NCBI RefSeq assembly: GCF_910584465.1
Contig: NZ_CAJUBK010000005.1
Coordinates: 1-64,000 of the forward strand
Source of the DNA: an uncultured Oscillibacter sp.
GTDB lineage: Bacteria > Bacillota > Clostridia > Oscillospirales > Oscillospiraceae
Direction: 5' to 3'
Length of the DNA stretch: 64,000 nucleotides
The position numbers and the translations under genes are program-made. Position 1 is the first letter of the stretch. Each line of letters starts with the position of its first letter. A model generated the notes under the pieces. That model had not been told where the DNA came from. It ran no database searches and was given only the letters and a program-made list of their open reading frames with translations. Shown piece after piece: positions 57,668 to 64,000 of the stretch.

Positions 57668-59014
57668 TCATCCCACCGCTTCCTCCAGGGCCAGGACCAC
57701 CTCCAGGGTCTCCTCCTGGCGGCGGAGGGTCATGGCCACCTCGTCGCCCACATAGAGCCGCCGCCGGATCCGGAACAGGTCCTGGGTGGTCCGGATGGCC
57801 TCGCCCTGCGCAGAGACGATATAGTCCCCCGCCTGGATCCCCGCCGCCTCCGCGGCGGTGCCGGGCTCCACGGAGTGGACCAGCAGCCCCCATTCGTCCG
57901 TGACCACCATGATCCCCAGCCGGGGCTCCGGCTGGACCTTGCCCCACCGCAGCAGGTCGTTGACGATCCGCTCCAGATAGGCCGTGGGGATGGAGAAGCC
58001 CAGGCCCTCCACGGCGTTGTCCGGGCCGGACATATATTTGGCCACGTTGATGCCCACCACCTGGCCCTGCTCATTGATGAGGGGGCCGCCGGAGTTGCCG
58101 GAGTTCAGGGCGGCGTTGGTCTGGAGGAGGGTCATGGTCCGGCCCTCCACCTGGATGTCCCGGTCGATGGCGGAGACGATGCCGTTGGTCAGCGTCCCCC
58201 GGAGCTGCCGGGGCGCGCCGATGGCGTACACCGGATCGCCCACCACCAGCCGCTCCGAGTCCCCGAAGGGGGCGGCGGGCAGGCCGCCGATCTGCAGCAC
58301 CTCCCCCTGGGGGACCTTCAGGACGGCAAGGTCGCTGTCCTTGTCCCCGGCCACATAGCACACCGTCAGCGTATAGCCGCTGTCCAGGACCACCGAGCAT
58401 TCCCGGCCCCCCCGGACCACATGATGGTTCGTGAGGACATAGCCGTCCTCCGTGAAGATGACGCCGGTGCCGATGGACATGCCCTCTTCCGTCCAGCACC
58501 GCACCGTCACCACCGACGGGTTCAGCCGCCGGTAGATCTCCTGGGCGGTCAGCGTCTCCCCCGGCTCCCGGGAGACGGTCAGGGACGCCCCCTGATCCAC
58601 CGGCCAGCCGGGGATGGCGATCTCCTCCGACACGCCGGAGGCGGGAGGGACGCCGGCCCCTCCGCCGTCCCGGGCGGACAGCCGGTCCGCGGCCCGGGCC
58701 GCGGCGGCCAGGCCCACCAGGACGGCCACGCAGACCAGGAACTTGACGAGCCCTCCCCGCCGTCCGCGGAGGGGGCCCCTCCGCCGTCCCCGCGCCTCCC
58801 CTCCCGGAGCGGGGGCGGCGGGCCGTGCCGCCCGCCCCCTGGGGACGGGGCGGCTGTAGACCTCCACCACCTCCCGGACGTCCGGCGGGCGGTAAACGGA
58901 CACGACCTCCCGCGGGTCCCGCTCCTCCGTCCGCCGCAGGGACGGCGGCAGGGCCCGCCGGTATACCTCGATCACTTCGCCGGGGATCCGCCCGGCTCCC
59001 TCACGCTCTCCCAT
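57668..59014 (-). CDS. HtrA/DegP-type membrane serine protease
   Basis: A 448-residue S1C protease. A cytoplasmic N-terminal part of about 85 residues carries three VxxVYxRP-like repeats, then one membrane span (about 88-108). The trypsin-like domain has His (VLTNHHVV), Asp (DSDLAVLKVP) and Ser (NSGNSGGPL). A PDZ domain ends the protein (about 350-440: GIQAGDYIVSAQGEAI). It would handle damaged exported proteins. A PhoPR-like pair is transcribed just upstream in the same direction, 16 nt away, so the protease may be in the same operon. Confidence 0.9.
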   Translation of the reverse strand: MGEREGAGRIPGEVIEVYRRALPPSLRRTEERDPREVVSVYRPPDVREVVEVYSRPVPRGRAARPAAPAPGGEARGRRRGPLRGRRGGLVKFLVCVAVLVGLAAAARAADRLSARDGGGAGVPPASGVSEEIAIPGWPVDQGASLTVSREPGETLTAQEIYRRLNPSVVTVRCWTEEGMSIGTGVIFTEDGYVLTNHHVVRGGRECSVVLDSGYTLTVCYVAGDKDSDLAVLKVPQGEVLQIGGLPAAPFGDSERLVVGDPVYAIGAPRQLRGTLTNGIVSAIDRDIQVEGRTMTLLQTNAALNSGNSGGPLINEQGQVVGINVAKYMSGPDNAVEGLGFSIPTAYLERIVNDLLRWGKVQPEPRLGIMVVTDEWGLLVHSVEPGTAAEAAGIQAGDYIVSAQGEAIRTTQDLFRIRRRLYVGDEVAMTLRRQEETLEVVLALEEAVG

Positions 59015-59029
59015 GGCGCCTCATCCCAT

Positions 59030-60484
59030 TCACTCCGTAGTCAAAGAGAAGGAGAACGTCGTCACTCCATTCTCACTGGTCACGTTGATCTTTTCCTTGT
59101 GCTGTTCCAGGATCGTCTTGACGATGTAAAGCCCCAGGCCCACGCCGTCCTTATCCTCGCTGCGGGACTTGTCGCTCTTGTGGAAGCGCTCGAACAGCAG
59201 CGGCAGCTCCCCGGCGGGGATGGTGTCCCCGCAGTTGCGCACCATCACCCGGGCCCTGCCGTCCCGGAGGGTCAGCCCCAGGTACAGGGTGGAGCCCTTA
59301 TAGGCGAACTTGGCGGCGTTCTCCAGCAGGTTGTAGATCACCTGGGTGATCAAGTCGTTGTCCCCCAGGACCAGGATGGGCCCCTCGGGGATGTCGGCCT
59401 CCACGTCCAGATCCCGGTCCGTGATCTTCTTCTCCATGGAGATCAGCACCCGGCGCATGCTCTCGCACAGGTCGAAATGGCTCCCGCCCCGGAGGGGGTC
59501 GATGGCCTGGAGCTGGCTGACGTCCAGCATCCGCCGCACCAGGCGGCTGAGGCGGCGGCTCTCCCCGGCGATGATCTGGAGGTACTGCTTCTCCTTCTCC
59601 GGGGGGATGGTGCCGTCCAGCAGGCCGTCGGTATACCCGGCGATGGTGGTCATCGGGGTCTTGAGCTCATGGGAGATGTTGGCGATGAACTCCCGCCGCT
59701 GGCGCTCCGTCTGCTGGAGGGATTCCGCCATGGCGTTGAAGGAGGCGGCCAGCTCCCCCATCTCGTCCCCCCGGCCATAGTCGTTCATGCGGACGTCGAA
59801 GTCCCCCTCGGCATACCGCCGGGTGGCCTCCACCATCTCCCGTATGGGCTTCACCTGCCGCATGGCGGTGACGGAGGACGCCATGAAGGCGATCATCAGC
59901 ACCACGAACGCGGTCATGAAGAACAGCCCGATGAACCCCTGCCACATGGAGTCCAGGGAGGCCATGGTGGACACCGCCACCACCTCCCCCGCCTTCTCCT
60001 GGGTGATGGGGTTCACGGCGGCCACGCCCACGGAGAACCGCTTCTGGGGGTACAGTCCCCCGAAGTCGTCCCGCCAGGAGGCGCTGCCCCGCTCCATGAT
60101 CCGGCGGGTCTGCTCCTCGGGGACGGTCACCGTCAGGCCGTCCAGGGCCTGGTCGGTGGAGAGGAGGACATGGCCCTCCGGGTCGCAGATCATGAAATGC
60201 ACGTCGGACACGATGGCGGCGAAGCTAGCCAGGCGCTGGAAGTCCAGATCGTCCTGGAGGTCCTCCATGTCCAGATACCGCCCGTTCTCCAGATAGCTCA
60301 GGGAGAGCTGGCTCATGACGCGGGCCTTGGCGGCGATCTCCTGGCCCTGCTGGCTCCGGGCGTAGTTATAGCTCAGGGAGAAGAAGGACACGCCCAGCAG
60401 GCACAGCGTCAGCAGCACCATGCCGGCGGTGACGCAGAGCTGCCGCCAGTAGAGGCCCTGGGTCCGTTCCCGGAAGCGCCTCAT
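59030..60484 (-). CDS. PhoR/ResE-like sensor histidine kinase
   Basis: A 484-residue kinase: spans at about 16-38 and 184-205 enclose a 145-residue sensor region; HAMP follows (about 206-258); the phospho-acceptor is H272 in ISHELKTPMTTIAGYTDGL; the ATPase domain has NLLENAAKFA and GVGLGLYIVK. It starts 4 nt inside the end of the response regulator gene. The signal is unknown, but an adjacent HtrA protease suggests envelope stress. Confidence 0.92.
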   Translation of the reverse strand: MRRFRERTQGLYWRQLCVTAGMVLLTLCLLGVSFFSLSYNYARSQQGQEIAAKARVMSQLSLSYLENGRYLDMEDLQDDLDFQRLASFAAIVSDVHFMICDPEGHVLLSTDQALDGLTVTVPEEQTRRIMERGSASWRDDFGGLYPQKRFSVGVAAVNPITQEKAGEVVAVSTMASLDSMWQGFIGLFFMTAFVVLMIAFMASSVTAMRQVKPIREMVEATRRYAEGDFDVRMNDYGRGDEMGELAASFNAMAESLQQTERQRREFIANISHELKTPMTTIAGYTDGLLDGTIPPEKEKQYLQIIAGESRRLSRLVRRMLDVSQLQAIDPLRGGSHFDLCESMRRVLISMEKKITDRDLDVEADIPEGPILVLGDNDLITQVIYNLLENAAKFAYKGSTLYLGLTLRDGRARVMVRNCGDTIPAGELPLLFERFHKSDKSRSEDKDGVGLGLYIVKTILEQHKEKINVTSENGVTTFSFSLTTE

Positions 60485-61179
60485 CCCTCCGCCTTCTCCG
60501 TCGTCAGTTCGAATTTATAGCCCACGCCCCAGACGGTCTTCAGCGCCCACTTGCCGCTGACGCCCTCCACTTTCTCCCGCAGGCGCTTGATGTGTACGTC
60601 CACCGTCCGGCTGTCGCCGAAGTAGTCGAAGCCCCAGACCTCGTCCAGGAGCTGGTTGCGGGTATAGACCCGGTTGGGGGTGGAGGCCAGGTGGTACAGC
60701 AGCTCCAGCTCCTTGGGCGGGGTGTCGATCTTCTTCCCGTCCACGATCAGCTCGTAGGAATCCAGGTTGATCACCAGCTTGTCGAAGGTCAGCTTCTTGC
60801 TGGTGTCGTTGGGGATCTCCGTCCGGCGGAGGACGGCGTTGATCCGGGCGATGAGCTCCTTCATCTCGAAGGGCTTGACGATGTAGTCGTCCGCTCCCAT
60901 CTCCAGGCCCTGGATGCGGTCGAAGACCTCGCTCTTGGCGGTGAGCATGATGATGGGGACCTGGGAGGTCTCCCGGATCTTGGCGCAGACGGCCCAGCCG
61001 TCCATGACCGGCAGCATGATGTCCAGCAAGATCAGATCCGGCACGGCCTTTTGGAACTCCTCGATGGCCCTGCCGCCGTCCCCGGCGATGCGGACGTCGA
61101 AGCCCTCCTTCACCAGGTACATATGGATGAGATCGGAGATGTTGCGGTCGTCCTCGACCACCAGAATGTTGCGCCCCAT
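60481..61179 (-). CDS. OmpR/PhoP-family response regulator
   Basis: A 232-residue regulator: receiver (1-118) with E9/D10, D53 (LILLDIMLPVMDG) and the VKPFEMKELIARI helix; winged helix (about 132-228) with LTFDKLVINLDSY and GDSRTVDVHIKRLREKVEG. The start at 61179 has AGGGTCC and a GGAGGG-like stretch nearby. It precedes its kinase and the HtrA gene in one operon. TTTACA sites lie upstream of it and of the next gene to the right. Confidence 0.93.
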   Translation of the reverse strand: MGRNILVVEDDRNISDLIHMYLVKEGFDVRIAGDGGRAIEEFQKAVPDLILLDIMLPVMDGWAVCAKIRETSQVPIIMLTAKSEVFDRIQGLEMGADDYIVKPFEMKELIARINAVLRRTEIPNDTSKKLTFDKLVINLDSYELIVDGKKIDTPPKELELLYHLASTPNRVYTRNQLLDEVWGFDYFGDSRTVDVHIKRLREKVEGVSGKWALKTVWGVGYKFELTTEKAEG

Positions 61180-61346
61180 GGCGGACCCTCCCCTGTCTGC
61201 CCCAAGCAGATCCCAGACCGGCCGGGCGGGCCCCCGCGGCGGGGGGCCGCAGCGGGGGGCCGGGAGAGCCCCCTCCCGGTCCGCTCCCGGGCGCTCTCCC
61301 TCCCCGCCGGCCTCGTCTGGATCCAAGGCAGATCTTTCTAAACTTT

Positions 61347-61389
61347 ATTATACCCGCTCTTTCGCGGGGTTGTTGAATTTTCTGTAAAG
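61347..61389 (-). promoter_or_regulatory. Possible promoter of the response-regulator operon
   Basis: Minus-strand TATAAT (61352-61347) with a weak TTCAAC about 19 bp upstream, and CTTTACA at 61389-61383. It resembles a PhoP-like TTTACA half-site. Spacing is not ideal. Confidence 0.4.
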
Positions 61390-61406
61390 ATTCCGGGCGC
61401 TCCCCC

Positions 61407-62570
61407 TCACCCGATCCCCACCTCGGTATAGGCCGTGCACTCGCCTCCGGCCTCCCGCGCGGCGGAGAGGAAGGAGCGCACCCCCGCCGGGGAAGCGCCG
61501 TCCCCCAGCCACACGGCGGCGTCCCCCCGCCGTCCGGCCAGACGCTGGACCAGTCCCTGCGCGTCCGGCAGGTCCCGCAGGGACTGCCCGCTCCGGTCCA
61601 CCTCCGGCTGGAGGCACCGGAAGCCCAGGTCGCGGGCGGTCTGGAGGCTCTGCGGCCCGCCGTTTTGGACATAGGCCAGGCGGGTCTTGCCGCAGGTGGC
61701 CCGGAAGAGGGCGGCGTTGCCCGCCTCCAGCTGCTCCGCCACGGTCCGGTCCGGGTCCGCGGCGTCCGCCAGGACGCCCACGCTCTGCCCCGCGGCGCTC
61801 AGGCGGCGGAGGACCTCCCCCTGCCGCTCCATCTCCTCCGGCGTGAAGAAGAAGGCGGCCCCGGCGCCGGAGGCCGTCAGCGCGTCCGCGATGGCGGCGG
61901 CGCCGTCCCCGCCCTCCAGGCACAGGGCGATCCGCTTCCCCTCCAGCGATCCGGCGGAGGGATCCTGCGCCCCGCCGGGGGCCCCGGGCCTGGAGGAGCC
62001 CCCGGAGGACCCGCTCCCCGGCTGCGCCGCCTCCTTGGCCCGGATATAGTCGCTGTAGACGGAGTCCATGGAATACTGGGCCGCGTCGGCGTAGAGCTTG
62101 TCCGACACGTTATAGCCCGGCTGGCGGATCCAGACCATGCTGCCCCGCTCCACCTCGATCACGGAATAGACCAGGTCGAAGTACCGGGAGACGGTGTTGG
62201 CGGGGACGAAGACCGTCCCGCCGCGCTGGATGGCGCCGGGGTAGTAGGCGGCGCCGTCGTTGTCCAGCGCGCGGTCCTCGGAGAGGAGGAAGGTCAGGGA
62301 GCGCCCGCCCCTGTAGAGGACCAGGCGGCCCTGGTCGCTGTTGAACACCTGGGAGACCCCCAGGTGGTCCCGGGCCGTGCCGGTGAAGATGGAGCTGGCG
62401 ATATAGACATAGCCGCCGCTCCAAAAGGGCATCGTATTATCCGACAGGGGCAGGACATAGCTGCCCACCGCGGTGAACGAGACCCGGTCCGCCGCCCGCG
62501 CCGGAGGGAGGGACAGCTGGAACACCAGCAAGGCGCATAAGACCAGCGCCGCGGCCCGCCGTTTCATCAC
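61407..62570 (-). CDS. Exported protein with a degenerate polysaccharide-deacetylase-like domain
   Basis: A 387-residue secreted protein. Signal peptide 1-26; residues 30-160 resemble the copper-amine-oxidase N-terminal-like domain of clostridial surface proteins (YVYIASSIFTGTARDHLGVSQVF). A Gly/Ser/Pro-rich linker (about 185-208) leads to a C-terminal part resembling NodB-type deacetylases (RIALCLEGGDGAAAIADALTASGAGAAFFFTPEEM). The usual metal-binding Asp and His pairs are hard to find, so it may not be an enzyme. Confidence 0.65.
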   Translation of the reverse strand: MMKRRAAALVLCALLVFQLSLPPARAADRVSFTAVGSYVLPLSDNTMPFWSGGYVYIASSIFTGTARDHLGVSQVFNSDQGRLVLYRGGRSLTFLLSEDRALDNDGAAYYPGAIQRGGTVFVPANTVSRYFDLVYSVIEVERGSMVWIRQPGYNVSDKLYADAAQYSMDSVYSDYIRAKEAAQPGSGSSGGSSRPGAPGGAQDPSAGSLEGKRIALCLEGGDGAAAIADALTASGAGAAFFFTPEEMERQGEVLRRLSAAGQSVGVLADAADPDRTVAEQLEAGNAALFRATCGKTRLAYVQNGGPQSLQTARDLGFRCLQPEVDRSGQSLRDLPDAQGLVQRLAGRRGDAAVWLGDGASPAGVRSFLSAAREAGGECTAYTEVGIG

Positions 62571-62581
62571 GCCGTCCCTCC

Positions 62582-62643
62582 TTTGTAAAGTCCTGTAGAA
62601 AACGGATATATTTTATCACAGATCGGCCGGTCTTGTAAAGTCC
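62582..62643 (-). promoter_or_regulatory. Direct repeats TTGTAAAGTCC upstream of the deacetylase-like gene
   Basis: TTTGTAAAGTCC (62582-62593) and CTTGTAAAGTCC (62632-62643) share 11 bp and contain TTTACA on the minus strand. A minus-strand AT-rich -10-like TAAAAT lies between them. This may be a regulator site for the neighbouring PhoP-like protein. Confidence 0.4.
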
Positions 62644-62681
62644 GCCGTGGGCCCGGGCCGGGAGGACGGCGGGGCGGCCCT

Positions 62682-63731
62682 TCATCCGCCGTAGGGCTCG
62701 ACGGTCACGCCGGTATAATAGTGGGTCAAGATCTCCCGGTGATCCGCCCCCTCCGCGGCCATCCGCTCGGCCCCGTACTGGCTCAGGCCCACGCCGTGGC
62801 CGTAGCCGGTGACGAAGAAGACCATCTTCCCGTCCTGGATCTCCCAGGTGAAGCAGGCGGACCGCAGCCCCAGGGCCGAACGGACCTGGGCCCCCTTCAC
62901 CGTCACGCCGCCCACGCGGACCGTGGCCACGCTCCCGGCGCTGTCGGCGGCGGCGTCCCCCAGCCATCCGCTCATGTCCCCGGAGAGGTCCGCCTCCGGG
63001 AAGGCGGAGCCCAGCGCCTCCTTCAGCTCCTCCGCCGTGAACTCCACGCGGCTGTAGTAGTTGGGGATCTTGTCCCCCGCCTCGGGGGAGCTCACCGCCT
63101 GGAGGTAGGGCAGGTCGTCCTGCCAGACCTCCCCCGCCGCGCGGGTCAGCCCCGCCGAGGAGGAGTGGAACACCGCCAGGATGGGCACGCCGCCGTAGAG
63201 GACCGTCTCGCCGTCGGTCTCCTTGACCGCCGTCTCCACCTTCGACTCGTTGGCGTCCGCGTCCTCCCCCCAGTTGGCGCGGGCCCGTCCCTCGCTGATG
63301 TATGCCTGACAGCAGGTGTGGTCCGTGCAGATGTCGGCGGCGTCGCCGTGGTTCCCGCCGGTCCGGAGCTTGTACAGCGTATAGGTCCTGGCGGCCACCG
63401 CCTGGGCCTTCAGCGCCTCCAGCTGGAAGGAGGCGGGCATCTCCGCCCGGACCACGCCCACCAGATAGGTCCCCAGGTCCATCTCCAGGACCTCCTCCCC
63501 GTCCAGCACCTTAAGGGGCCTGGCGGCGTCCAGGCTGCCGCTGACGAACGGCGGGAGGGGCTGCTTTTGCTCCGTCTCGTCCACCGGCTCCTCCCGGCCG
63601 AAGAGCGCGGAGCGGAAGGGCGCCACCACCACCAGCGGCAGCAGGAACAGCGCCAGCAGCAGCAGGGCCGACACGGCGATGGTCTGATCGATCGGGCTCT
63701 TTCGTCTCCCGGCGTTTCTCCTTCGGCTCAT
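62682..63731 (-). CDS. spoIID: Stage II sporulation protein D
   Basis: A 349-residue membrane-anchored lytic transglycosylase needed for engulfment of the forespore. One N-terminal span (about 20-42) follows a basic tail. The SpoIID/LytB domain has EVLEMDLGTYLVGVVRAEMP, FQLEALKAQAVAARTY, TDHTCCQAY and the C-terminal GYGHGVGLSQYGAERMA. The start at 63731 follows GAAGGAGG by 6 nt. SpoIIQ and other engulfment genes are not seen beside it. Confidence 0.94.
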   Translation of the reverse strand: MSRRRNAGRRKSPIDQTIAVSALLLLALFLLPLVVVAPFRSALFGREEPVDETEQKQPLPPFVSGSLDAARPLKVLDGEEVLEMDLGTYLVGVVRAEMPASFQLEALKAQAVAARTYTLYKLRTGGNHGDAADICTDHTCCQAYISEGRARANWGEDADANESKVETAVKETDGETVLYGGVPILAVFHSSSAGLTRAAGEVWQDDLPYLQAVSSPEAGDKIPNYYSRVEFTAEELKEALGSAFPEADLSGDMSGWLGDAAADSAGSVATVRVGGVTVKGAQVRSALGLRSACFTWEIQDGKMVFFVTGYGHGVGLSQYGAERMAAEGADHREILTHYYTGVTVEPYGG

Positions 63732-63956
63732 GGGCATCCTCCTTCGTGACCGGCGGGCGGGACCGTTATCTCTCAAGCCTATGCGCCGGCGGGCGGGAAC
63801 ATGCCCGTACCGGCCCGGCCGCCGGGGATCTCCCGCGCCGCCCGGCCATAGTATGCGCCGAAAGACCGGGCGTTATCGACAAGATCCCCGCAGTCTCCCC
63901 ATCATAGCACAGCGGTGGGGAAAAAGGAAGCGCGGGTCTTGAGACCGCCGCTCCTC
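63732..63956. other. Leader region of spoIID
   Basis: About 225 nt without a gene. A palindromic CGGGCGGG-rich stretch lies near 63752-63800. No clear sigma-E consensus was identified, so the promoter position is left open. Confidence 0.4.
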
Positions 63957-64000
63957 TTACGCGCCGGCGATCCTGACCGCCAGCGGCTCCATGGATGGAT
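63957..64000 (-). CDS. C-terminal end of a leftward gene, truncated by the window edge
   Basis: The minus strand reads PSMEPLAVRIAGA and then stops at 63957. It ends about 225 nt before spoIID. Thirteen residues are too few to name the product; a murA-like gene is usual before spoIID in Firmicutes, but I do not see a motif that supports it here. Confidence 0.3.
   Translation of the reverse strand, partial: PSMEPLAVRIAGA

Noticed and set aside
63957..64000. Naming the truncated gene at the right edge murA
   Set aside because: Only 13 residues are visible and they show no MurA motif; gene order alone is not enough.

Overview
This window looks like the chromosome of a GC-rich, endospore-forming gut Clostridium relative, most likely Oscillospiraceae (Flavonifractor/Lawsonibacter-like). 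The support is its spore genes (spoIID, sleC with two Csp-type proteases, a LysM-GH18 spore hydrolase, an SPL-family radical SAM protein), its Gram-positive promoters and ribosome sites, and the very GC-rich codon use right of about 14.9 kb. This assignment is inferred from gene content; no 16S gene is present.

Positions 1 to about 14,926 are mobile DNA of lower GC. Two modules follow one another with the same plan: cargo genes, a folded non-coding element, a sigma-like regulator, then a large serine recombinase. Module 1 has mobC, an oriT-like site with no relaxase behind it, a TetR-controlled membrane cassette, structured element A, a sigma-like gene and recombinase 1 (to 5656). Module 2 has an OmpR-type two-component pair, a zinc-ribbon XRE regulator and an ABC exporter (6233-11609), then structured element B, a frameshifted sigma-like gene, an HTH gene, a 48-residue ORF and recombinase 2 (to 14795). 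A 23-bp repeat stands before and after the two-component/ABC cassette and again after the sigma/HTH pair. The right end of the mobile DNA is visible: it interrupts a LysM-GH18 spore hydrolase gene at about 14,927.

Positions 14.9-35 kb are core chromosome: YkvI-like transporter, bactofilin, DegV, CTP synthase (pyrG), an M24 peptidase, a radical SAM protein, an ArsC/Spx-like protein, a tRNA-dihydrouridine synthase, DUF975, a MocR-type regulator between two ECF S-components, then an aldo/keto reductase - DUF3842 - P-loop kinase operon.

Positions 35.4-45.1 kb are a carbohydrate locus: a TRAP transporter, a ROK-like kinase, a fucose/arabinose-isomerase-like protein and a DUF4432/epimerase-like protein in one leftward operon, with an RpiR regulator and a divergent ManA-like isomerase. 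The operon and the ManA gene have the same AT-rich palindrome 10 bp upstream of TTGACA, which ties them to RpiR.

Positions 45.2-64 kb hold sleC divergent from two csp genes, a LysR gene, rimM-trmD, an SLH protein, an acyl-ACP thioesterase, a two-gene ThrE exporter, exoA, an HtrA protease beside a PhoP/PhoR-like pair, a deacetylase-like secreted protein and spoIID. A family of intergenic repeats bordered by locus-specific perfect hairpins occurs at five places (about 19.6, 29.0, 32.2, 35.2 and 52.5 kb). No tRNA, rRNA or CRISPR array was seen.
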